Shown: in pieces, positions 50,145-58,351 of the stretch
Position numbering within the stretch: the stretch's first letter is position 1
Layout of the letters: every line of letters begins with the position of its first letter
Assembly (NCBI GenBank): GCA_030602715.1
Contig: JAUVZD010000011.1
Span: 47,961-111,960 of the forward strand
DNA: 64,000 nt
From: Candidatus Coatesiibacteriota bacterium
Lineage (GTDB): Bacteria > RBG-13-66-14 > B26-G2 > JAUVZD01
Direction: 5' to 3'
Program-made: the position numbers and the translations under genes
Notes under the pieces: generated by a model
The model's input: the letters and a program-made list of their open reading frames with translations, nothing else
Database searches by the model: none
Told to the model about the DNA's origin: nothing

Positions 50145-50517
50145 CATTATCACCTTTCTGCCCTTCTGACATTGACCGATTGCTCAAATTCTGCCTTATT
50201 TTAGGCTTCTCCCTGAGGGGCACCTCACCCGTTTCATGGATGCGGTAAAGGACCCACTCGCTTCCTTTCGGCGTTGACAGGTTTCGGTATAACTCCAGGG
50301 TCTCACCGCCTTCAGTCATCAGCAGGTAGTAGTTGCGGTTGTGGCGCATGCGCCAGTTGTGGCTGGGCATCGGCACCCTGCCGAAGCCATAGTCGCGCCA
50401 TTGGGCTACCAGCTCCAGAGGGTGGTAGCGCTGAGAACCAAGGACAACCGCCTCAGGGACCTTCCCCGAAGCGTTCAGTTCCACGGTTACTTTCTTACTC
50501 ACAAAACGCATCTTCAC
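50134..50517 (-). CDS. DUF6504-like hypothetical protein
   Basis: 127 aa, no signal. Contains a beta-rich core with VTVELNASGKVPEAVVLGSQ, RYHPLELVAQWRDYGFG and HNRNYYLLMTEGGETLELYR, ending WVLYRIHE, reminiscent of DUF6504 (a 'P-x-F-x-W-R' / 'G-x-x-x-E-L-Y' two-part fold). Highly basic, hydrophilic tail. The start may be GTG at 50517 or ATG at 50511; no clear ribosome site. It overlaps the barrel gene's start by 11 bases. Confidence 0.55.
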   Translation of the reverse strand: MKMRFVSKKVTVELNASGKVPEAVVLGSQRYHPLELVAQWRDYGFGRVPMPSHNWRMRHNRNYYLLMTEGGETLELYRNLSTPKGSEWVLYRIHETGEVPLREKPKIRQNLSNRSMSEGQKGDNDEL

Positions 50518-50565
50518 TGCAAAAGGTTTCTTGGAGGGGAAACAATATAAGTTATCATTTTTTCA

Positions 50566-51294
50566 TTAATGTGTCAAGGCATAGACAACGATATTGGTCC
50601 CCATCTGAAACGCCTCTTCCCTTTTTTCCGGTGGGTCGTTATGCACCTCCGGGGCTTCCCAGCCGTCGGATAGGTCGGTATTGTAGCTATAGAATAGTGC
50701 CAGGCGCCCCTCAACGAACATGCCGTATCCCTTGGGGGGACCACCGTGGTGTTCGTGAATCTTGGGCAGACCGTCGGGAAGGTCGTAGAAGATGTGGTAG
50801 ATGGGATGCGTTTTGGGAAGCTCCATCAGGCAGTCGTCGCCGAAGATGCGTATAAGCTCAGGGCGCAGAAACTCATCCAGACCGTAGTTGTCATCGGCGT
50901 GGATGAAGCCCCCCCGCAGAAGGTATTCCTTCAATATTAGCGCTTCGGTTTCGCTGAAGGTGATGCGCCCGTGCCCGGTGATATGCAGTAAAGGATAATC
51001 AAAGAGCTGGGGGTCGGTGAGACTCACCACCTCCTCCTCCTGCAGGTCTGCCATAGGCAAGCCGGTGCGTAGCGCCACCTCCCGCATCAGGTTCGGCAGG
51101 GAGGTGGGATTGGCATACCAGTCTCCCCCGCCCTCATATCTCAGCTTGGCGATTACTATCTCCTCGCCCGAGCCGATGGTGGAGAGGTCATAGTCCGCCC
51201 CCACCCCTTGGGGAAAGACACAGAAAATAATCAAGGAGAGGACTGCTATGAAAATTAATACAATCTTGGACCCACCTGTCCTGCGTTTTGACAA
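50566..51294 (-). CDS. DUF4159 domain exported protein
   Basis: 242 aa. Signal peptide residues 1-33, then the DUF4159 domain: AKLRYEGGGDWYANPTSLPN, LPMADLQEEEVVSLTD, DYPLLHITGHGRITFSETEA and GGFIHADDNYGLDEF. The fold is related to class I glutamine amidotransferase-like ThuA domains. Periplasmic, role unknown; frequently found near regulators and proteases in other phyla. Start TTG with GAGGA eight bases upstream. Confidence 0.88.
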   Translation of the reverse strand: MSKRRTGGSKIVLIFIAVLSLIIFCVFPQGVGADYDLSTIGSGEEIVIAKLRYEGGGDWYANPTSLPNLMREVALRTGLPMADLQEEEVVSLTDPQLFDYPLLHITGHGRITFSETEALILKEYLLRGGFIHADDNYGLDEFLRPELIRIFGDDCLMELPKTHPIYHIFYDLPDGLPKIHEHHGGPPKGYGMFVEGRLALFYSYNTDLSDGWEAPEVHNDPPEKREEAFQMGTNIVVYALTH

Positions 51295-51319
51295 TAGTCA
51301 TTCCTCGCAGTTAAAAACT

Positions 51320-52417
51320 CTAATCCGGCTCCAAACCCCACAGCATGTTGGCGATCTTTGCCACCACAAAGCCATCGCTTACCAGTTGGTAATGGTCTAT
51401 ATCATAGGCGATGACCTCACCCTCAAAGGAAGGGATGTCTCCGAAGGGACCGACCGCGCTCTCAACGGTCACCACCCCATCGCCGAAATCAAGCGCCGGG
51501 TTGTTGAAGAAGTCCTCATAGGCGGTGCCATAAATTATAAAATAGGGCGGAAACCCTAGCTTGGTTGACACCTCTTTATACCTGTCATTTGAATACTCAA
51601 TAAACTCACTTCCCAGCGACTGCTCAACGAGAGCGACTGTGGTTGCATAACCATCCCCGGGGGCATTGATGCCATAGTTGGGAGTTCCCAGGAGGAATAC
51701 CCCGGCAACATCATCGTTATAAGACAACCCCCTCACATATTCCGGTTTAATCTGGTGGTGAAAGGAGGCAAAAACACCCCATTTTGGCGGGAAGATGTAG
51801 TTGTCCATTATCCGGGGGTCGGATTCCACATAGTAACGCACAACCAATCCCCCCTGGCTGTGCCCGATGAGGACCACCTGCTCTGCATCAAATTTGTCCT
51901 TGGTCCATTCTATGATTTCGGAAAGCTCAACCGCACACTCCTCCAGAGGGCGGACGGCGGAGTCGGGGCTGGTGTAGGTTACTACATCAAAGCCCAAGTC
52001 AACCAGGCTTTGAGCCAGACCGGAACGAATTATCCTCTCCTCTCGCTCATAGATGGAGTATGGGAAAAGGGTCACCTTGCCGCAGAAACGCCACAGATAA
52101 TCGTCGGCGGCAGCGGTGCCGTGAAGAATGATTACCGGCGGATAGGTGGAATCCTGTCGGGCATACTTGATCTTTATCCCATAGTCACCCTGCAAGCCGT
52201 CAATTCCCACATGTTCGGTGCGATAGTCACCAAAGAGCTCCCACTGCCCCCATCCATTCATAGTGGCGGAACGGTAACTGATCAGGCTTATGAAGGAGAA
52301 TATGGTGAGGGCGACCACAGGGAAGATCTGGAAGAACAAAGTCCCGGGGCTGGCAAGATACTTGAGGAAGGTTGAGAACCTGCCCACGCAACAGCACCTT
52401 ATCTTTCTATTATTCAT
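51320..52417 (-). CDS. Alpha/beta hydrolase, lipase-like, membrane-anchored
   Basis: 365 aa. N-terminal membrane helix (about residues 28-47), then an alpha/beta-hydrolase core: VIILHGTAAADDYLW (oxyanion HG), the nucleophile elbow VVLIGHSQGGLVVRYYVE (Ser about residue 186) and a late His candidate in DIDHYQLVSDG. The long spacing and Tyr-rich inserts resemble triacylglycerol-lipase/phospholipase families acting on membrane lipids. It begins six bases before the end of the dgkA/PAP2 gene region, so lipid-linked function is plausible. Confidence 0.82.
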   Translation of the reverse strand: MNNRKIRCCCVGRFSTFLKYLASPGTLFFQIFPVVALTIFSFISLISYRSATMNGWGQWELFGDYRTEHVGIDGLQGDYGIKIKYARQDSTYPPVIILHGTAAADDYLWRFCGKVTLFPYSIYEREERIIRSGLAQSLVDLGFDVVTYTSPDSAVRPLEECAVELSEIIEWTKDKFDAEQVVLIGHSQGGLVVRYYVESDPRIMDNYIFPPKWGVFASFHHQIKPEYVRGLSYNDDVAGVFLLGTPNYGINAPGDGYATTVALVEQSLGSEFIEYSNDRYKEVSTKLGFPPYFIIYGTAYEDFFNNPALDFGDGVVTVESAVGPFGDIPSFEGEVIAYDIDHYQLVSDGFVVAKIANMLWGLEPD

Positions 52418-52422
52418 CCGGG

Positions 52423-53118
52423 TTAAAATAACCAGAAGCAGAACAGGGCGACACCGACGCCCAAAAACGCTCCGGAAAGAACCTCCCGCCAGTTATGCTC
52501 TCCGGAGCCGATTCGGGACTGAGCTACAAGAAACGCTAAAATGAAGACCAGGGCGGTTATCAGGGAGTTCATAAATAGGACGGAGAGGAAGGTCCACACC
52601 GCAAAGGCTAAAGCCACATGACCGGAGGGCATTCCCCCCCGAAGCGGTGTTCCCTTGCCGAAGGCTGCTTTGGAGACCACCACAAAGATAACGGTGAGCA
52701 ATAAAGCCACAATAGCGACATGTCCGGGGTTCTGGTGCACCCGCACCAGGATGGTGAGCATGGGGGATTTGAGACGGGGGAAGAAGACCACATAGCCGAT
52801 GAAGACCGCGGTTGCAGTGGCGATGAAGACCGCTCCGGCGGCCATATCCTTGACCAGGCGAGCCAGGGGGTGATACCGTTCTACGATAAAATCCAGGGTG
52901 AGCTCCAGGGCGCTGTTGACCATCTCGGTTATCAGCACGATGCTGATGGCGACAATTACAATCAAGAGCTCCAGGCGGGAGATGGAAAGGAAAAGACTGG
53001 CGATAAGCACAAGAACCGCCACCCCGACATGTAGCTTCATATTGAACTGCGACCTTATGGCATAGATGAACCCTTCAATGGCGTCGTTAAAGCTCTGCCA
53101 TAGATTTCGCTTAGCCAT
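52423..53118 (-). CDS. Diacylglycerol/undecaprenol kinase fused to PAP2 phosphatase
   Basis: 231 aa. Residues about 5-110 are a DgkA-type kinase (SFNDAIEGFIYAIRSQFNMK, EMVNSALELTLDFIVERYHP with the catalytic Glu). Residues about 130-231 are a PAP2-type phosphatase: KGTPLRGGMPSGHVALAF and SRIGSGEHNWREV, i.e. the SR-x5-H motif with Glu where Asp is usual. Kinase and phosphatase in one chain suggest a futile-cycle-like control of undecaprenol or diacylglycerol phosphate at the inner membrane. ATG at 53118 follows GGGAGGGAG. Confidence 0.9.
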   Translation of the reverse strand: MAKRNLWQSFNDAIEGFIYAIRSQFNMKLHVGVAVLVLIASLFLSISRLELLIVIVAISIVLITEMVNSALELTLDFIVERYHPLARLVKDMAAGAVFIATATAVFIGYVVFFPRLKSPMLTILVRVHQNPGHVAIVALLLTVIFVVVSKAAFGKGTPLRGGMPSGHVALAFAVWTFLSVLFMNSLITALVFILAFLVAQSRIGSGEHNWREVLSGAFLGVGVALFCFWLF

Positions 53119-53151
53119 ACAGGCTCTCCCTCCCGAATACAACTATCGCCG

Positions 53152-53592
53152 TCACTTGCCCTCCTCCCAAAACTCCGCCAACAACCCCATAGCTTCAGCC
53201 ATCATAGCCTCCCTACGCTCATCGGAATCGTCCTTTCTGCCGGTCAGGTGGAGCAGTCCGTGGATTATGAGCATAGCCAGTTCCTTATCCTTTCCCCAGC
53301 CAGCCTCCGCCCCCTGCCGTTCTGCAACCTCCACCCCCACATAGACCTCACCGAAGACCCATTCCCCCACTGCGGGCTTCCTTGCATCTATGTTAAAGGC
53401 GATGCAGTCCGTGCTGTTACTGCTGCCCAGATACTCTGAGTTGAGAGCGGTCATGTGAGCGTCGTCAGTCAGCACGATGTTGACCGAGGCGTCGGGGTGA
53501 ATAGACAGGCGGTCCGCGACCTGTAAAGCAAGTTCTTCCAGGCGGGGGTCCACTTTCTCCGTGCTTAGAGCATTATGTATGTAAACCGCCAT
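53152..53592 (-). CDS. ybeY: Endoribonuclease YbeY
   Basis: 146 aa. HGLLHLTGRKDD replaces the usual HGxLHLxGYDH, keeping the first two His (metal ligands) but with Asp at the third ligand position, as I recall for Bacteroidetes YbeY. Trims 16S rRNA 3' end and serves ribosome quality control. Follows the PgpH gene by 53 bases and precedes dgkA, the usual neighbourhood. Confidence 0.93.
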   Translation of the reverse strand: MAVYIHNALSTEKVDPRLEELALQVADRLSIHPDASVNIVLTDDAHMTALNSEYLGSSNSTDCIAFNIDARKPAVGEWVFGEVYVGVEVAERQGAEAGWGKDKELAMLIIHGLLHLTGRKDDSDERREAMMAEAMGLLAEFWEEGK

Positions 53593-53645
53593 CTCAAAGA
53601 ACTCTCAGCTTCCAGAAGATTCAAGCTCCCATCCGTTCAACCATC

Positions 53646-55898
53646 TTACTCTTTGGGAGGTATCACCGGTTGGGTGGGGAGGGGAACCTCGGGGAGCAGC
53701 GGCGGGGCCTCCTCAGAGGGATAGGAGACTCGGGAGTGGTATATCGCTGACAAATCCTTCGCCAGTCTCTCCACCACCAGGCGCATCTCCCTCAAGGTGA
53801 TATCACAGTTGTTGAACTGCCCATCCTCAATGCGGGTCTCTACTACGGTCCTGATCAAGTTGCGCAGGTTCGCCAGGTTGGGGTGGGTAAGAGAACGAGA
53901 GGCGGATTCGGCGGAATCGGCTATCATCAGTATCGCCGATTCTCTGCTAGAGGGCGTGGGTCCCTGATAACGATAGTCACCCTCATCCAGGCTCTTGTGC
54001 CTGTCGCTCTGCAGGGCTTTCTGATAGAAGAAGGATATCAGGCTGGTGCCGTGGTGCTCACCCACTATATCTATTATGACCACCGGCAGTTTGTAAGAGG
54101 TGGCGATGGTCACCCCTTCCTTAATATGACCCGAAATTATCAGGCTGGACATGTGGGGAGTTATGGAATCGTGGGGTTTAACATCGTCGCTCTGATTCTC
54201 CACAAAGTACTCCGGGTTGTTCATCTTTCCGATGTCGTGATAATACCCGCCCACCCGGCAAAGGAGACCGTTGGCTCCGATGGCGTCCGCCGCCGATGCG
54301 GCTAGATTGCCGACAACAATTGAATGGTGATAGGTGCCCACCGCCTCGGCAGCCAGTTTTCGTAACAAAGGGTGGTTCAGGTTGGAAAGCTCCAACAACT
54401 TGATATTGCTGACCAGACCGGAGAAGTGTTCAAACAAAGGCAGGGCCATGGTCGCCAGAAGCACACTGCCCAACGCCCCCGCTAATCCCCAAGCGCAGGT
54501 ATAAAGAATTTGCCCCCAGGAAGCCAGTTCAACCAACTCTATGCCCAAAATTACCACCACATTCGCCACACTAACTGCAATTGCCGCTTTTATAAGGTCC
54601 ATACGTTGACGGGCGGAGGTCAAGGTGATAGCCCCCACGGAAGCCCCCACCAAACTGACCAGGGCGACATTTATATCCAGACCGGTGATGATCCCCCCGG
54701 CAAAGCCCAGGAAAAGAGCCATGACCATGCCCATCTCCACTGAAAACAGCAATGTAATTAGGATTGAACCGACTGCCGCCGGGAAGAGCAGACCCGCCTC
54801 CGGCAGGCGGTCAACGAAGATGAAGATAAGCAGTCGGCCCACACCGGCGGTCAGCACCACAATTAGAGCCATAACCAGAAGCGAGCGCAGGCTATCGTAG
54901 ATTTGACGGAAGTTCTTATAGACATAGATGCCCAGAATGGCGATGATGGTGAGCATGAGGAAGGCTCGCCCCACCCAGAGCAGGAATATCCTGCCCGGGC
55001 TTGCGTATTCATACATGGCGGTAACCGCCGCCACCTGCTCGGCGGTGATACGCATGTGTTCCTCAACAATCTTCTCATCCTTAAGCACCCAAAAGGCTAT
55101 GGGGCCCAATTGGTCCTGTTTCTCCTGCACCCTCTGCTGAGTGAGCATCTTGTCCTCTACCAGGTTGGGACGGATCATCAACCGACATATGCCAGCCATT
55201 GCCTCTGCCAGATGGGGTTGGTCGGGATAGCGCTCCTGTGCCAACCGTTCAAGATAAACATCAATATTACTCGGGTCCACCAACTCATCCAAGGGAACCA
55301 GGGTCTCACCGCCCTCATCACCCATCAGGCTGACCCCCGCAACCCCGCGCTTCTCCAGTTCGGCGATATCCTCAATAATCCCCTCGTCCATCACTCGCTT
55401 GATGATACTGGTCACCGCAAGTTCCAACTGCTGGCGAACGGAGGTATCAAAGAGGGCTGAGGAGGAATCGGAAGAGAGGGTCAAGCCCATGCGCCGGGCT
55501 TGCTCGCTGGGATTTCCCCCTTTACTACTACTCTCCAACACACTGAAGAAGTCACCAACCTGGGAGAGGACTATCTCGGTGGTAAACTTATCTACATAGA
55601 AGACCGGGGCTACCTCTTTTTCGTTCCTTTCCCTCTCACTCTCAAGGGTCTCCTCGCTCTTGTAAACCGGGAACTTATAGGGGGCGATGATATCACTTTC
55701 GGCTATCTCGTCCTCCTGCACATCCATATGGCGAGTTACTCGCTCCGGGCTGGCAAAGAGCAAGAGGGCAATAGCCAAACCAACTGCCACCAGGATTCTC
55801 TGCACCCCGACATTATGGAGGATAAGATGACGCAAACGACGAATCGTCGTCTGTCCCCTTATCCTCTCCAAACGTCTTTTGACACCTCTCCTGGCCAT
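53646..55898 (-). CDS. pgpH: 7TM-HD phosphodiesterase PgpH
   Basis: 750 aa. N-terminal membrane helix, an extracytoplasmic 7TMR-HDED domain (to about residue 310), seven membrane helices (to about 500), then a cytosolic HD domain with YHHSIVVGNLAASAA, GGYYHDIGKMNNPEYFVENQ, EHHGTSLISFFYQKAL and RESAILMIADSAESA. Homologues hydrolyse c-di-AMP to pApA. The chain ends with a Pro-rich tail. Adjacent to phoH and ybeY, the conserved cluster. Confidence 0.93.
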   Translation of the reverse strand: MARRGVKRRLERIRGQTTIRRLRHLILHNVGVQRILVAVGLAIALLLFASPERVTRHMDVQEDEIAESDIIAPYKFPVYKSEETLESERERNEKEVAPVFYVDKFTTEIVLSQVGDFFSVLESSSKGGNPSEQARRMGLTLSSDSSSALFDTSVRQQLELAVTSIIKRVMDEGIIEDIAELEKRGVAGVSLMGDEGGETLVPLDELVDPSNIDVYLERLAQERYPDQPHLAEAMAGICRLMIRPNLVEDKMLTQQRVQEKQDQLGPIAFWVLKDEKIVEEHMRITAEQVAAVTAMYEYASPGRIFLLWVGRAFLMLTIIAILGIYVYKNFRQIYDSLRSLLVMALIVVLTAGVGRLLIFIFVDRLPEAGLLFPAAVGSILITLLFSVEMGMVMALFLGFAGGIITGLDINVALVSLVGASVGAITLTSARQRMDLIKAAIAVSVANVVVILGIELVELASWGQILYTCAWGLAGALGSVLLATMALPLFEHFSGLVSNIKLLELSNLNHPLLRKLAAEAVGTYHHSIVVGNLAASAADAIGANGLLCRVGGYYHDIGKMNNPEYFVENQSDDVKPHDSITPHMSSLIISGHIKEGVTIATSYKLPVVIIDIVGEHHGTSLISFFYQKALQSDRHKSLDEGDYRYQGPTPSSRESAILMIADSAESASRSLTHPNLANLRNLIRTVVETRIEDGQFNNCDITLREMRLVVERLAKDLSAIYHSRVSYPSEEAPPLLPEVPLPTQPVIPPKE

Positions 55899-55983
55899 GC
55901 TATTCCTTCAATTCACTTCCCTTCTCGCTGTTTTCCACATCGTCACCATCAGAGGTGGTTAGACCCTCACCCTTCACAGAAGG

Positions 55984-56988
55984 CTAGTCGCTCGTTTGTG
56001 GGGCTTCAGCTTTCCTGCGCTTGTTGGTCTCCCACTCCTCGTATGCGGCGACAATCTTTTGCACCAACCAATGGCGCACCACATCTTCCTCACCGAGATA
56101 GACAAAAGAAACACCGTCAATTTTTTTGAGAAATGACTGCACCACGATAAGACCGGAGGGCTTACCGCTGGGCAGGTCAACCTGAGTGATATCCCCGGTC
56201 ACCACCGACTTGGAGTTGAAACCCAGGCGAGTGAGGAACATCTTCATCTGCTCGGCGGTGGAGTTCTGAGCTTCATCCATTATGATGAAGGCATCATTCA
56301 AGGTGCGACCACGCATATAAGCCAGAGGGAGCATCTCAATGGAACCCCTCTCCACCGCACGCTGGATGCGGTCAAAACCCATCATATCGTTGAGAGCGTC
56401 GTAGAGGGGGCGCAGGAAAGGTGATATCTTCTCAGCAAGGTCGCCGGGTAGAAAGCCCAGTTTCTCGCCGGCTTCAAGGGCTGGACGGACCAAAACCAAA
56501 CGGTTGACATCGCCACGGGCTAGAGCACAGACAGCCATAGCCATAGCCAGGTAGGTCTTGCCGGTTCCGGCGGGACCTATGCAGAAAGTCAGGGTATTCT
56601 CTTTTATTGCTCGGATATAGCGTTTCTGACCTGGCGTTTTGGGACGAATGATGCGCCGCTTGAGGGGAACGGGGATAGAATCATAAAGGATCTCCGCCAT
56701 GGAGGAGTCATGTTCCGCAACCAAGACATTGATGGCGCTGGATATCTCCTCGGAATCAACCCAACCACGGTTCTTGGCAACGTCCAGGATATCCAGCAAG
56801 ATGGCATGAACCGGATCAACCTGCTCCTCCTCCCCCCGAATGATCAACTCCGTCCCTCGGGCGATCGTCTTGCAGTTAAAATGCTTCTCCAGCAGTTTGA
56901 GGTTTGTTTCGTCCTTACCGACTATATTGACGAACAGGTCCGTATCCTCGATGGATAGCCGGGCTTCAATCTTTCTACCTGTGGGCAT
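55984..56988 (-). CDS. phoH: PhoH family ATPase
   Basis: 334 aa. N-terminal KH-like region (ETNLKLLEKHFNCKTIARGT), then the RecA-like ATPase: Walker A GPAGTGKTYLAMAMAVCALA, VRPALEAGEKLGFLPGDL, Walker B AFIIMDEAQN and VVTGDITQVDLPSGKPSGL. Full-length PhoH/PhoL type, associated with RNA turnover and ribosome maturation through YbeY. First gene of the phoH-pgpH-ybeY-dgkA/PAP2 run. Confidence 0.95.
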   Translation of the reverse strand: MPTGRKIEARLSIEDTDLFVNIVGKDETNLKLLEKHFNCKTIARGTELIIRGEEEQVDPVHAILLDILDVAKNRGWVDSEEISSAINVLVAEHDSSMAEILYDSIPVPLKRRIIRPKTPGQKRYIRAIKENTLTFCIGPAGTGKTYLAMAMAVCALARGDVNRLVLVRPALEAGEKLGFLPGDLAEKISPFLRPLYDALNDMMGFDRIQRAVERGSIEMLPLAYMRGRTLNDAFIIMDEAQNSTAEQMKMFLTRLGFNSKSVVTGDITQVDLPSGKPSGLIVVQSFLKKIDGVSFVYLGEEDVVRHWLVQKIVAAYEEWETNKRRKAEAPQTSD

Positions 56989-57088
56989 AAACCCCCATTC
57001 CCCTGTTTAATAGGTATTATAGCACGAATTTTGAAGGAATTATAAGAAAGTTGGCCTGATATGTAAAGGGGAAAGCCTGAGGATAAGC

Positions 57089-57118
57089 GAACAGCCACCC
57101 CAGAAGAGGCGGCTGTTT
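57089..57118 (-). other. Hairpin between LysM gene and phoH
   Basis: AACAGCC...GGCTGTT arms around a 16-base loop, without a T-run, so it is a weak terminator or attenuator candidate for the LysM gene. Confidence 0.4.
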
Positions 57119-57148
57119 GAAGGATTTTCAGGTAAGTGCGAATGCTAT

Positions 57149-57628
57149 TTACGGACGAGGAATCTTCAGCTCCCAATAGGGATAGATGAGGTCGGGGTCC
57201 CAGATGAGGTCATCATTGGCGTGGTAAATGTCCGGCCAACGGGCGTAATTGCCCCAACCATATACTTCCGGATACTCAGCGAGTTTGGAGAGCCAATCCC
57301 CGGGCATGACAACATAAATGTCATAATCGGGTACTGCGCCGATATATCTTTCGTCGTCCGCATACAGACCCTTGTAAAAGTCCTGAATCTTGCGAATCTG
57401 CTTGATGCGGGTATCCAGCTCATTGTTCTCTGCGGTCAGCTCCTGGGTCATGCCCTCGTAGTTGCCGGCTTCGCTCAGAAATTGATCGGTGAGGGCTACA
57501 ATGTCCTTACCCTTGACTTCCTTCTCAAGGGCATCCCAATCTACTCCGGGATATGGATCAGCAGCGATAACCGACCCCGCAAAGGAGAGAACGAGCAGAC
57601 CCGCTAATATTACCAAGAATTTATTCAC
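57149..57628 (-). CDS. Exported LysM domain protein
   Basis: 159 aa. Signal peptide to residue 22 (LSFAGSVIA), a helical segment with heptads (ELTAENNELDTRIKQIRKI), then a C-terminal LysM-like unit: DIYVVMPGDWLSKLAEYPEV, ARWPDIYHANDDLIWDPDLI, YPYWELKIP. Binds peptidoglycan probably. GTG start with AAGGGAG. Followed upstream by the coiled-coil lipoprotein gene, with which it may form an envelope pair. Confidence 0.85.
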   Translation of the reverse strand: MNKFLVILAGLLVLSFAGSVIAADPYPGVDWDALEKEVKGKDIVALTDQFLSEAGNYEGMTQELTAENNELDTRIKQIRKIQDFYKGLYADDERYIGAVPDYDIYVVMPGDWLSKLAEYPEVYGWGNYARWPDIYHANDDLIWDPDLIYPYWELKIPRP

Positions 57629-57688
57629 TTAGTCTTTCACTCCCTTCTTATGAAATTTAATCAACGGTAAACTTCGAACGGACCTCTC

Positions 57689-58024
57689 TTACATCCAATC
57701 AAGCTTTTCCTCGGGGTCTTCCTTGCCGTGGAGTAAGGGGGTTATTAGGTCACCCCTCCTCTCCTCCTCTACGTTACGAGTTGCGTGAATCTCTGCGTGC
57801 TTCTCCTTGGCATTCTCCAAAGTCTTCAGCTCGCTGGCCAACTCGTCCTTATACTGCGCATTCAGGTCATCGGCATAAGCGTAAGCATCCTCCGCTTCCT
57901 GCTTCTTCACTTTAGCCTCGTAGTAGGCTACAAGCTCTTTACTGGGAGCACACCCGATAAAAACCAATGCCGAAGCTGCAAAAATAAAAGCCAAGGAAAA
58001 AGCTAATACTCTACGGGTAGTCAT
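57689..58024 (-). CDS. Coiled-coil lipoprotein
   Basis: 111 aa. Lipobox LVFIGC at residue 25, then an uninterrupted amphipathic helix (ELVAYYEAKVKKQEAEDAYA, then ASELKTLENAKEKHAEIHAT) and a short polar end. Resembles small outer-membrane lipoproteins that brace the envelope. Same strand and 60 bases before the LysM gene. No homologue recognised. Confidence 0.72.
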   Translation of the reverse strand: MTTRRVLAFSLAFIFAASALVFIGCAPSKELVAYYEAKVKKQEAEDAYAYADDLNAQYKDELASELKTLENAKEKHAEIHATRNVEEERRGDLITPLLHGKEDPEEKLDWM

Positions 58025-58306
58025 CCTCTAACTTTCACCTCCTTCAAAAAAATGAAAATTCAAAAGATTGCTGAGGGACTATTTCTCTAAACTCCATTCT
58101 GTCCAAAAATACTACAAAATTTTTCCGCTTATGTCAAGAAAAAAATTGGTGCTATCCAGCCTAAATTATCCCCCACCTCTCATACCTTTTCCTTATGAAT
58201 TCTAAGAAAGTCAAAAACCGATTTCAAACTGATAATTGCAAAAAACCTACAATTTTCCTTTTCCTTTTCCAAACAGTATACAAAAGATAATCCCTCTAGA
58301 TTCCCC

Positions 58307-58335
58307 CTGAAAATTATGTTAACCTCTGCTATAAA
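58307..58335 (+). promoter_or_regulatory. Promoter of hutH
   Basis: CTGAAA (58307-58312), 17-base spacer, TATAAA (58330-58335). It makes the ATG at 58316 unusable as a start. Confidence 0.6.
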
Positions 58336-58351
58336 ATCAAGGAGGAACCCG

